Below the pieces are notes generated by a model. That model was not told the DNA's origin and searched no databases. It was given only the letters and a program-made list of their open reading frames with translations. Below are positions 23,814 to 35,040 of a stretch of 64,000 nt of DNA, in pieces. Source of the stretch: Cryptomeria japonica (Eukaryota > Streptophyta > Pinopsida > Cupressales > Cupressaceae). Where the stretch lies: contig NC_081405.1 of the NCBI RefSeq assembly GCF_030272615.1, positions 310,325,235 through 310,389,234 of the forward strand, read 5' to 3'. The position numbers and the translations under genes were made by a program. Every line of letters starts with the position of its first letter. The stretch's first letter is position 1.

Positions 23814-25253
23814 ATCATCTCGATTAGAAAATGACAAAGGGAAAACCAAAGTGAATTACGCTTATACATACGATGATGTAGTAAATGTGATCATTGTTAA
23901 TGAAAACCCATCTTCAGAACCAATCAATGTTATCACAAGAAGCAAAGCAAAGGTAACCTTTACAGGTATAGAAAAAGACCCAACGTCTACATCACAACAA
24001 TACAATTTAGTAGAGCAATTACAACGAATACCCACTCAAATATCAATTCTAGAACTTCTCTCAAAATTTCACCTATGCATAAATAAATTTTGGAGAAAGC
24101 ATTAGTGGAAACAACGGTTTCAAAAGATTTGGATGTAGATCAGTACCAAAACATGGTAGGACATCTTATAGCTCCTAATTGCTTATCATTTTCTGAAAAT
24201 GATGATGCATCCTTACAACATCCTCACAATGCTCCTTTACATATTGAAGTCTCCATTAATAAAACTCATGTCAAACATGTACTCATAGATGGAGGAGTTG
24301 GATTAAATATTTGTGCATTAAGTTTGATAAAAGCTTTGGGATATTCAGAGAATGCAGTAGACCCGAAAAAGAAAATAATCATCAAGGCTTACGATGAAGC
24401 AAAACGTTCTTCTAAAGGAACTATTATGCTACCAATAAGGATAGGACCTATGGAAAAGGATACATTGTGTCAAGTTTTAGATTTAAATCTCTCCTACAAC
24501 ATTCTTCTAGGAAGACCATGGATTCACAAGATGCAAGCAGTTCCTTCTACATACCATCAATGTGTAAAATTTCCTCATGAAGGAAAAGAAATCACTATAA
24601 TTGTAGATTCTAGTCAATATTGCAATAATTTGAAGCCAACACAAGATACCATAGTTCCACATAACAGAGAATCAGTATATCCTACCAAAGAAATTCAAGC
24701 AAAATTATGGGAAACTTTTGAAGAGAAGCTCAAGTTAAATGATGAAGGAATGGGAAAGTATTCTTTGAATAAATTTCCACTTTCCCCTAAGTCATATGGA
24801 AAACCTATAGATATTCAGTCACAGACATCAAGCAAATCAAAACATATGTTTAAAGGAACCTTTGTTAGTGTTGGAACCCTTGAAGAGGACAATGAACACA
24901 AAAGTATTCTTGATTGGTTATACAAGGATGAAGATAAAACTATAGCAATAGCAACAGAAGTCAATATTCCCATAAAACAATATGACAAATGATATGAAAT
25001 CATGCAAAAGATGGGATATGAAGGGAAAGGACCAATTGGTAAGAAACATCAAGGTATTTCAGAACCTATTTGTCTACATTCACAATCCACAAAAGATAAA
25101 TCTGGGTTAGGATATCTGAAGTCTAATCAAAAGCAACATAATCATCAACAACAAAAATGGAGAAAGAAATCAGTTTCTAAAGAAGAAAATTGGCAAGAAA
25201 AGCTACATCAAGTAGCCAAAACAATAACCAATAAACAACAAGAGCAAGAATAA
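23814..25253 (+). pseudogene. Element B protease with C-terminal G-patch-like segment
   Basis: After two frameshifts (near 23813 and 24090) the frame 24090-25253 holds an aspartic protease: VLIDGGVGLNIC (about 24271-24306, Asp-Gly-Gly at the active site), IKAYDEAKRSSKG and [11 protein letters not shown] (about 24505-24540). After a stop at 24990 comes a G-patch-like stretch (24993-25118): YEIMQKMGYEGKGPIGKKHQ ... SGLGY. G-patch domains bind nucleic acid and are known at the C-terminus of betaretroviral proteases. Their presence here after a plant Gypsy protease is read directly from the sequence. Confidence 0.8.
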
Positions 25254-26173
25254 CACGAAAAGAAAGAAGAGGAGATTATCATCCCAGGGAATGAAAAATC
25301 TTCTCAGCAAGTCCTAGAAATACAAACAAACAAAAAAAATGAACAAAATATTCCAGAAGCAGTAAAAATAGAGATGACAGAAATCAGAGAAATTTTTGCA
25401 CCATACTACATTCCAGTATGGTATAGTGGAGTAATCTCATATCAGGATTCAGAAACAGATTCCAACGAGTATGAATGGGGACCAGATGCCTTATCTACTA
25501 TATCAAGTAAAGAACACAATGAAGATCAAGCAGCTATTACAAAAGAAGACTTGTCTATTACAGAACAAAAGATAAAATTAGAAAGGAGACAAGAGAAACT
25601 CAGAATTCAGAGAAAAGAGGCATATGCAAAAAGAAAAGAGAATGACAAAAACAATGACACAATGCCACAAGAAGTGCAAACAAGAATCAGATATGCAAGA
25701 ACCATAGAAGAAATACGAGATAGTAAAGTTGGATTAACTATTAGTCCAGAAGAAGCTGAGTTTGAAAGGGGACAAAATGTGTTAAAAGAATCCTCTTTAA
25801 CATGTACACAAGTCTATCAACTCCAAAATGCAAATGAAGTTAATCAAGAAGAAAATTGCAGTACCAAAGACTTGTGTGTTAATATAATCCATTCATTTAA
25901 GGGACAAATGTCAATTGAAGAAACACTTGAGTGTGAGCTACAAAATGCTAATATTAATCTTGTTGAGACTAATTCAGAAATGCTTGAGAAAGACAATCCT
26001 CAAAAACATCTAATCTATGATAATACCTATTCTATGCTAAATTATGATCATTATGTCATGAACATTGAAACACCTAATGATGGCAGTGAATATGATTTAC
26101 CCCTTCTTCATCCTGAACTAATTGATTGGGATAAGCTGAACTAAATGTCTTTTCTAATGATCATGACTTAGCT
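25254..26173 (+). pseudogene. Element B linker between protease and RT
   Basis: The frame 25374-26144 is Glu/Lys/Asn-rich, with a charged coiled-coil-like stretch (LERRQEKLRIQRKEAYAKRK). It contains YIPVWYSGV and YDLPLLHPELIDWDKLN, which align with IPVWYSNRM and LIIHPELIEWNQPN in element C. It is a spacer of the polyprotein; no enzymatic motif is seen. A frameshift follows 26144. Confidence 0.75.
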
Positions 26174-27900
26174 GTGTACCTTAATGCTATTGAACCCATC
26201 CCAACTAAGATATCTTCTACTACAGAATCAAGTGATGTTTCTCATAGTCAGGAGAATGCCAAACTTCTCAGTCGCAAAAGTGAAATAAAACAAGGAAAGA
26301 GACCTATTGTTGAAAACCATTTCATGGCAACATTAGATCAATCAAAAGAGAAAATAAAGGGCCTATTTGATGATGAAAACCTCCTTGAGGCGTCAGAAGA
26401 TGGAAAGTTTGACATTTTTCCTACATATTTTCAAGAAAGATATGCTATCCTAATAGAACCAACAAAAGCAGTAAATATTGATACATCAAAGGATCCTAAA
26501 ATACTTCATTTTGCTGCCTCATTATCAGAAAAAGAGAGAAAAAAATACATGGAATTCTTTAAGGAACGACAAATAAATTTTGCTTGGCCTTATGCAGATA
26601 TGCCAGGGCTTAACCTAGATCTTATCATACATCATCTTAATGTGAATTTAAAAGCAAAACCTATTAAGCAGAAGCTAAGAAAGATGCACCCACATATTGC
26701 TCTCCTTGTCAAAATTGAGCTCAAGAAATTATTAGAAGTGGGATTCATAAGACTAGTTGCTTATCCAGAATGGGTTTCAAGTATTGTACTAGTATCAAAA
26801 CCAGATAAGAGCATAATAATCTGCATAGATTTCAGAGATCTGAATAAAGCATGTCCAAAAGATGATTTCCTGCTACCAAACATTGATATCATAGTAGACT
26901 TGTCAGTAGGACATGAGATGTTTTCATTAATGGATGGCTTCTTAGGATATAATCAAATAAGAATCACACCTGAAGATCAAGAGAAGACAACTTTCTCCTA
27001 TGCATGGGGAACATACTGCTGAAATATTATGCCATTTGGGCTTAAGAATGTAGGAGCGACATATCAAAGAGCTATGACGATAATTTTTCATGACATGATG
27101 CATACATTCATGGAAGATTATGTTGATGACATACTCGCAAAAGAACATTTGAACATTTGAAGCAAGATTTTGACAGGCTAGAAAGATATCAATTGAGATT
27201 AAATCTAAAGAAATTTGCATTCGGGGTAACCTTTGGAAAGCTCCTTGGGTACATTATATCAGCTCGTGGCATTGAAGTAGATCCTGGAAAAGTTAAAGCT
27301 ATCATGGAGATGGAGTCACCTAAGAACATAAGTCAATTGCGATCTTTACAAGGAAGGTTGCAATCAATCAGAAGATTTGTGTCCCAATTGGCCGATAGAT
27401 GTCTTCTCTTTACCCATCTTCTACATAAAAATGTTCTATTCAAATGGGATCTAACATGTGAAGAAGCTTTCTTGCAAATAAAAGAATATCTTATGAGTCC
27501 TCCAATACTGATATCACCAACCAAAGGGAAACCCTTGTTACTCTATGTCTCAGCAACAAGTGTATCATTAGGCGCTCTCCTAGCTCAACATGATGATGAA
27601 TGAAAAGAAAGAGCAGTTTATTATATCAACAGAACACTTGTTGGATATGAGTTAAATTATTCATCAATTGAAAAGATATGTCTAGCAATTGTATTTGCAA
27701 CTTAGAAGCTACGACATTATATGTTGATTCATTCTATAAAACTAGTAGCAAAGATAGATCCTCTCAAATATTTATTGAGCAAGTCAACATTAATGGGGAG
27801 ACTAGCCAAATAGGTTATGATACTGAGTGAATTCGACATAGAATATGTTGATTAGAAAGCCATCAAAGGACAAGTCATTGCTGATCAATTAGTTGATGCA
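26174..27900 (+). pseudogene. Element B reverse transcriptase and Gypsy RNase H
   Basis: Pre-RT segment FAWPYADMPGLNLDL (about 26575) is followed by RT: KQKLRKMHPHIA, CIDFRDLNKACPKDDF (about 26822-26875), LMDGFLGYNQI and YVDDILAK (about 27118-27145), with the YVDD catalytic pair intact. A Trp-to-stop change at 27020 and a short deletion plus frameshift near 27140-27157 break it. RT connection and the first RNase H follow (GIEVDPGKVKAIM, LLLYVSATSVSLGALLAQH). In that RNase H the usual LYTDAS Asp is replaced by LYVSAT, so it is probably non-catalytic. Confidence 0.88.
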
Positions 27901-27915
27901 CCTCTACAAAATGAC

Positions 27916-28536
27916 ATGCCTTTGCACATTGAATTTCCTGATGCAGATATCTTGACAATAAGTACAAACTTCTGGGAATTGTACTTTGATGGTTCTTATA
28001 CTCAATATGGATCAGGTGCAGGAATCTTTTTTATCACACCTCAAGGACATACAATTCCGAAATCGTATAGATTGACATTTCCATGCACCAATAATACTGC
28101 AGAGTATGAAGCATTAGCTATAGGGCTCAAAATGGCCATTGAATGGAATGTCAAAGAACTACATGTCTATGGTGATTCACAACTTGTCATTTATCAAATA
28201 AATGATGAATATCAAATAAAGTATGATAAGCTTATGCCTTACAAACAACTAGTGGAAGAATTTAAAGGACATTTTAAAGAAATCACATTCACCCAGATTC
28301 CCAGAAATAAAAATAAAGCATCAGATGTAATGGCTACAATAGCATCTCTCTTGCAAAATAAAGAGAATCAACAACGTTATGAGTTTCTTATGGAAGATAT
28401 CTTAACCCCTACCATTCAATCCCAACATACCTATCGAATTTTCCATATATCAGGAACCAGTCAATCCTTATATGGTCAAACCTACCAATATTTAAAAGAT
28501 CATATCCTTCCTTTGGAATTATCTCGTAATCAATGA
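27916..28536 (+). pseudogene. Element B second (archaeal-type) RNase H
   Basis: The open frame reads ELYFDGSYTQYGSGAGIFFI, then NNTAEYEALAIGLKMAIEW, YGDSQLVIYQI and PRNKNKASDVMA, giving the Asp, Glu, Asp, Asp series of an active RNase H1 fold. A second RNase H after a degenerate Gypsy RNase H is the hallmark of the Tat lineage. It removes the RNA strand during reverse transcription. The frame stops at 28536 before integrase. Confidence 0.85.
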
Positions 28537-29723
28537 AGAAACTTTATCTGTCAGTCCTCTCGCTATACCATTATTTCTGATATCCTATATAGGCATGGTC
28601 TAGATGGTACATTGTTGAGATGTCTTGAAAAGGATGAATCTGAGAGAGTTCTTAATGACATTCATGTGGGTATTTGTGGTACACACTCAAGTGGTTTAAC
28701 ATTGGCTAAGAAACTTATTCGTATGGGTTACTTTTGGCCTACTATGGAAAGAGACTCATTCACCTATGCTAAAAAGTGCAAACAATGTCAAATTCATGGA
28801 AATCTAATTCATGCACTAGCACAAGAGTTATATCCTATGACAGGATCATGGCCATTTTCATAGTGGGGCCTGGATTTGGTAGGAAAGATTAATCCCTCAT
28901 CCTCTAACGGCCATAAATTCATTCTAGTTGCTACTGAATATTTTACTAAGTGGATTGAAGCAGTGCCTTTAACAATAGTGATAGGAAAACAAATATCCTC
29001 ATTCATTTTGAATTACATAATCTGTCACTATGGAGTTCCTATGACCATTATCACTGATAATGGAAGACCATTCAAAAATCAAGATGTAAAAGAGCTTTGT
29101 GAAAAATTTCATATCCAACATAGGTTCTCTACTCCATATTATCCACAAGGTAATGGTCAAGTTGAGGTATCAAACAAAACTATCTTGAAAATCCTAAAGA
29201 AACAGTCAATGAAGCTGGAAAAGACTGGCACATTCAGCTAAATCCTGCTCTTTGGGCATACCGAACTAGTGTCCGCACTCCAACAGGGGTAACTCCATAT
29301 TGTTTGGTCTATAGATCAGAAGCTATATTACCTATAGAAGTAGAGATACCTTCTCTACGAGTATCCTTGCATGGTCTTATACCAGAAGAAGAACAAAGAG
29401 TCTCTCGACTCCAAGAACTAGAACTGATTTAGGAACGTCGCCAAAATGCAATAGACCATTTGAAAGTATACCAACAAAGAATGGCAAGAAGCTATAACCA
29501 CAGAGTCAAGCCTCGCACTTTCCAGATTGGAGACATAGTTCTAAGGGAGAATCCGAGAAATCAGCAAGACCAAGAAAAGAAGGGAAAATTTGAACCAAAT
29601 TGGCTAGGACCTTTTGTCATAGTAGCAACATATGGATCGGGAGCATACAAGTTATCTACCCCTGAAGGTGATTGGTTTGATGAACCTATCAATTCTATCC
29701 ATCTCAAAAAAAATTATGCTTGA
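28537..29723 (+). pseudogene. Element B integrase and pol C-terminus
   Basis: HHCC zinc finger: DIHVGICGTHSSGLTL ... KCKQCQIHG (about 28655-28800). Catalytic core: WGLDLVGK (28864-28887, first Asp), TDNG (about 29053-29064, second Asp) and GNGQVEVSN (about 29152-29175, Glu). Catalytic residues are present but stops at 28861 and near 29430 plus a frameshift near 29241 break the protein. C-terminal part: SYNHRVKPRTFQIGDIVL and NWLGPFVIVA, the usual Gypsy GPY/F-like module. It ends IHLKKNYA and stop at 29723. Confidence 0.88.
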
Positions 29724-32247
29724 GATATAAAGTCCTGGAAAAATCAATAAAAGGCATATAAAGTACTAAAGAAATCAGTAAAAATCAAAAAAGAAGAAAA
29801 TCCCTAAAAAGTATAAAACAACAAAAATGCAATAAATTTAGATGGTGAAAACCTGGTAAACAGGCACTATCTAAAAAGTGAGTTCCTCCATCCATGAGAT
29901 CGCTTTGCACACCTATCCACTCCATCCTCTCACATTTATCACTTCCATATATCTTAGCTTATCCATTCCATCTTTCACATCCATTTCTCTGAACCATTTA
30001 GCAAGAAATATGCAGCTTACCAACAATTATAACCTTTTGACATACTTTTCGCAGTCACTGTCTTAGATTTTATCAGCATCTATCAATCTGCATTTCTATT
30101 TTGTCATGGTTTGGATATTGATCAATTCATACATCAATAATAAATTTTTGTTTCTACTGGGGGTAAAATCCTAATTCCTTTTGCTAAGATGATCTTTTGA
30201 AAATTTAAAAATCCAAAAATATTCGAAAAACTTAGAAAATCCAAAAACATCTAGGGTTTTGAAACAGATAACAAGCAACAAATCAATCAAGGCATCTCAT
30301 CGACAACTGAATCATTAAACTTAGAAAATGAAGAATCGACCTGCAAGCTATAAAGGATTATCAAAGATCATTCATCAAGATGATTATATCAGTTAATGAC
30401 CATAAGAACATGTGAATGACATACAAGATTCGGTGTTTATATCTTGATTTTTACTAATCGTGTACTCTATGCGATTCAATGATGTCCCTGACTGGAGGAG
30501 CTATGATAGGGCATGATTATTTTCTTTGATTGTTGTTTGTGGTTTATCTCTTACTATGGTATGAACTTGTCTCAGGATATGATCGACAAAAGATCAAGGA
30601 GGACATTCCAAGTCATGCATGAAAGGAGATACTCGTTGTCTGTTCTGCAAGCAATACTCAGGTCAACTTGATTCATTATATCAATTTGCTTGTATTAACT
30701 TTCTATATCAAAATCCATGTAAGAAATACTCAGGTCATCTTGAATCTTTATGTCAAGTTGCTTGTATTTTCTTACAACATTTTAAAACTCAATGATGAAA
30801 TCAAGCACTGTTACAAGATAGCATATGAAGAATGACAATATAAATTTTAGTTAGATCATTTCATTAGCTCATTATTCATTTACATTCTATGCATTCATTT
30901 GTTAGCTGCATTATAAGCATATCATTTCATTAGCAGATCAACAATCATAAATAAAGATTGAGTATACTTGGACAAATAAAAACAATTTGCATTTAATCAT
31001 TGTAGGTGCATTCATTTTTAATCATTATTCATTTCATTTTAGCTGCATTTTATCATTATATTAATTGCATTCATTTAAGCGCATTTCATTAACCATATAG
31101 TGTATCATTATTATTTGCATTATCGTTCCATTTATCATTTAGTTGCATGCATAAAAATTTCAAAAGAAACATTTCATATAGATCATTTGTATGTACATCA
31201 TCGTAAACATTAATCAATCATTCATTTTCATTTTCATATAGATCATTCGCATTTGCAACAGTTAAGTAATAATTTTCATTTGCATCCAAGGTCATCAAAA
31301 TAAAAAATCAACAAAAGCATTTATTATTGCAACATCATATGAAGTATCATCATCAAAAAGAGTAACATGCATAAATATCATTATCCATCTAATCATGCAT
31401 CCATATAATCATCATATAAAGCATCATCATCATATAGAGTAACATGCATAATAGAGATCATCATCATATAGAATCCATGTCTGCATATAGATCATCATAA
31501 AACAATAAAAGTCCAAGTATACAATGATATCAGATCAAAAGTACAACTGCCTCATCAATACAAATCAAGTCAAGAATCATGACTGCCTCTCGAGCCTGTG
31601 GGTCTAGCACCCGAATCACCTGCACCAGCATCATCATCCAATGGAATCATTATTCAGTTTAATATCTTCATAATTCTTCCAAACTATCTTCTATCATGTC
31701 TTATACAGGATGTATCTTTCTTGAAACCAGATGTTTTGATCAGCTCTTATACAGGATATATCGTTCCTGAAACCAGACGTTTTGATTAGCTCTTATACAG
31801 GATATATCGTTCCTGAAACAGATGCTCGATCATCCATGTCTTAGACAGGTGGTATCATTCCTGAAACCAGACGCTCGATCATCCATGTCTTATACAGGAG
31901 GTGTCATACCTGAAACCAGACTTGATCTCAATCCAACCAATCTAATCAATCTTAATCTTAATCCAATCAATCTAATCAATCTTGATCTCAATCCAATGAA
32001 TCTTATCAATCTAATTCATCTGATCAATCTGCAATCTATTCACTTATCTATCTTTCATATAACATTCTTCTTCTATCAAGAGATCATCCATGTTTTTAAT
32101 ACACAAACGATCTCTCGAGGGGGCATCATCATCAAATCAATATCCAAAAATCAGTATCTGGCGCATACAATCTAGATTTTCAATTTCTATCAGGCATTAT
32201 CATGACGTGATTTAATCTTTGAAACAATGTTGTTTCGACATCATTTC
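29724..32247 (+). other. 3' region of element B with conserved RNA-like modules
   Basis: It begins with an A-rich stretch. At 29841-29864 is the conserved GGTGAAAACCTGG block with stem-loop CCTG-GTAAA-CAGG. Twin hairpins lie at 30664-30688 and 30736-30760. AT-rich sequence with ATCATCATATA repeats (31320-31500) follows. At 31690-31920 there are about four copies of a 40-55 bp unit containing CTTATACAGGA ... CCTGAAACCAGACG. No coding frame is supported. Confidence 0.65.
31690..31920 (+). repeat. Short tandem repeats near the 3' end of element B
   Basis: About four imperfect units, each with TCTTA(T/G)ACAGG, a short variable loop, CCTGAAACCAGA. In each unit CAGG can pair with CCTG. The same family occurs at 36353-36540 in element A. 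Confidence 0.8.
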
Positions 32248-32261
32248 AAAGAGGGGCAAAA
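32248..32261 (+). other. Polypurine tract of element B
   Basis: AAAGAGGGGCAAAA directly before the 3' LTR, shared with A and C. Confidence 0.9.
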
Positions 32262-33432
32262 TGTATACACCTAAAAATTGGCTATGAGCAATTAAATAAA
32301 TATTTTATATTTATTTCATAATTATTCGTCTATTAAATAGTTAATTTGAAAAGATTAATTTATTTAATTCATTTCATGTCTTTCTATTAATTAATATTTT
32401 ATTAATTAATTCATCTATCTTATTCCTCTAATTAATTAAATATCTAATATTTAATTATTCCTTCTAACCAAGTTAATTAAATATCTAATATTTAATTATC
32501 TCCTCCAAACAATTAAATATTAAATATTTAATAGTTATTCTCCTATCCTATAGTCTCAAATATTAAATAATTCCTAAATTATTTAATCCCTTTTCCAACT
32601 CATCCCTCCATCTCCGCTTCATCTTCCCTTTTGCCAACTCATATAACATGTGGCTAAGGAAATTAATATTCCTTAAATATTAATTCATGATTTATCTCCA
32701 ACTTCCAAATTCAATGGAAATTGTATACGTACACATATTTCATAACCATTTCCTATATTCTCTCCAACACCCCCTACATCTTAGGAAGGACTCGAGTCCA
32801 CTTGTCCTCTCATGCCTAAATTTCCTCCAACCATCCCTAGATTCTCTCAGTCAGCAACCCAGTCAAGGTGAGATGAGTGACACTTGTCTTCTCCTTCCCC
32901 CTTTCTCTCAACCTTCACTTTTGCTCACAGCCATTCAAATTTGCAGATCTGATCATGACCGTTGATATGAGCCACATCATCTTATCCTCTCAAAGTCTAT
33001 AAAACCAAGAGCTTCAGTTGAGAGGAAGAGGGTCTTAAAAAAATAGTTTTCAAGCCAATCATATGCATCGGTGAGTTTTTGAAGCAAATATCAAATATCA
33101 TTTTAGCAATATTATCATATAGTATTATTTAGCATAATCATGTAGCTTTGCATATCATACTATGAGTTAACTACAAGTTATCAGTCCATTCTTCATATGC
33201 CATCTTGGAAGCCAACAGTGCATTGTTTGAGAGCACACCATCTGCAACCAAGAACAGTGGAGTTAGGACACAATGAGACATAAGTCATGAAGGTAAAATA
33301 ATGATTTATTTTAGTATGTATTTCATGTAGTTTCATTGGTGGATTTTGGATTTCTTGTATGCATTTCCATTGTATTTTGTGAAACTAACTTATTATAGGT
33401 AACATTCTGAGGATGGAATTCAACCTCACACA
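32262..33432 (+). repeat. 3' LTR of element B (1171 bp)
   Basis: Nearly identical to 18615-19784, about 25 substitutions and one 1-bp indel by eye. It ends CTCACACA, followed by GTAAC. Confidence 0.95.
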
Positions 33433-35040
33433 GTAACATGTATCAAAATGGCTATAGAATGGAACATTAAACAACTTCAAGTCTTTGGAGACTCTCAGCT
33501 TGTCATCAATCAAATCAATGATGACTATTAAACAAAAGATGACAAACTCATGCCTTACAAAAGGATGGTGGATGATTTCAAGAAACATTTTGTAGAAATA
33601 ACTTTTGAACAGATTCCAAGAAATGAAAACAAAGTAGCAGACGCCATGGCTACACTTGCTTCTCTATTGCAGACATAGGAAAATCAACAGTGTTATGAAT
33701 TCCTGGTTGAAGAGTTGTTTCATCCCGCCTTTAATTGTCCTAATTCCCAAACCATTTGTCAACTTATTGGACACAATTCCTCTCACTATGGCCAAGCTTA
33801 CACATACTTGAAAGACATTATCCTACCTCCTGACCTATCGAAAATCCAAAAGAGAAACTTTATTCGCCAATCCTCTCATTTTACTCTCATCGCGGATACC
33901 CTGTTTAAACGAGGTCTAGATGGTACTATTTTAAGATGTCTCGAACAAGAAGAATCCGAGAAGGCATTACATGAAGTCCATAACAAAATTTGTGGCACTC
34001 ATTCAAGTGGTCTTACCCTTTTGAAAATAGTCATACGCTTGGGCTATTATTGGCCAACTATGGAATGAGATTCTTTTAAAATAGCAAGAACATGCAAACA
34101 ATGTCAGATCCATGGGAATTTGATTCATGCACCAGCACAAGAACTTCATGCTTTAGCAACATCTTGGCCTTTTTGCGAATGGGGTCTTGATCTAGTAGGA
34201 AAGATAAATCCTTCTTCATCTAATGGACACAAATTCATCCTTGTAGCTACAGAATATTTTACAAAATGGATTGAAGCAGTACCTCTCATAAACATCATAG
34301 GAAAACAAATTGTTGCATTTATCTTGAACTATATCATCTGTCGCTATGGAATACCAATGACCATTATCACTGATAATGGGTGACCATTCATGAATCAAGA
34401 TGTACAAGAGCTATGCGAGAAGTTCAAAATCTAGCACAGATTGTCCACACCATATTATCCACAGGGAGATGGATAGGCATAAGCATCTAACAAAACTATT
34501 CTGAAAATCCTCAAAAAGACAGTGAATGATGCTGGAAAAGATTGGCATATTCAACTAAATCCTGCTCTCTGGGCCTACCGCACTAGTATCCACACACCGA
34601 TAGGTGCCACACCTTTCTCTCTTGTATATGGATCAAAAGCCATATTGCCAATCGAAGTAGAGATACCCTCTCTACATGTATCACTAAAAGGTCTCATCCC
34701 AAAAGAAGAACAAAGAGCATCTAGACTGCAAGAGTTAGAACTAATCCATGAACGAAGACAAAATACCTTTGATCATCTAAAGGTATATCAACAAAGAATG
34801 TGCCAAAGCTATAATCACAAGGTTAAACCACAAATCTTTCAAGTTGGAGAACTAGTGCTAAAGGAAAATCCACGCAACTAGGCAGATTGAGAAAAGAAAG
34901 GAAAGTTTGAACCGAATTGGTTAGGTTTGTTTGTGGTCAGAGCAGTATTTGGATTAGGAGCATATCAACTATCAACACGGGATGGAGATCAGCTCAAGGA
35001 ACCTATCAATAACATGCACCTAAAGAAATTATATGTCTGA
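33433..35040 (+). pseudogene. Element A second RNase H remnant, integrase and pol C-terminus
   Basis: Directly after the B target duplication the frame resumes the second RNase H (KMAIEWNIKQLQVFGDSQLV, about 33445-33510). Integrase follows: GICGTHSSGLTLLK and CKQCQIHG (zinc finger, 33985-34115), WGLDLVGK (about 34180-34205), TDNG then stop (34366-34383). A stop-riddled stretch carries the Glu region (GDG..ASNKTI, near 34470-34500). C-terminal [18 protein letters not shown] and NWLGLFVV end at LYV and stop at 35040. Several stops make it inactive. Confidence 0.85.

Larger units (their letters stand above)
18615..33432 (+). mobile_element. Element B: complete Tat/Ogre-like Gypsy retrotransposon, decayed
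   Basis: 14.8 kb with LTRs at 18615-19784 and 32262-33432, perfect target duplication GTAAC, tRNA-Lys primer site and polypurine tract. The order is leader with minisatellite, leader ORF, gag, protease, G-patch-like segment, RT, Gypsy RNase H, second RNase H, integrase, long 3' region. The double RNase H and ORF before gag fit the Tat/Ogre lineage. LTRs differ at roughly 25 positions by eye (about 2 percent). Coding regions carry many stops and several frameshifts. Confidence 0.93.
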
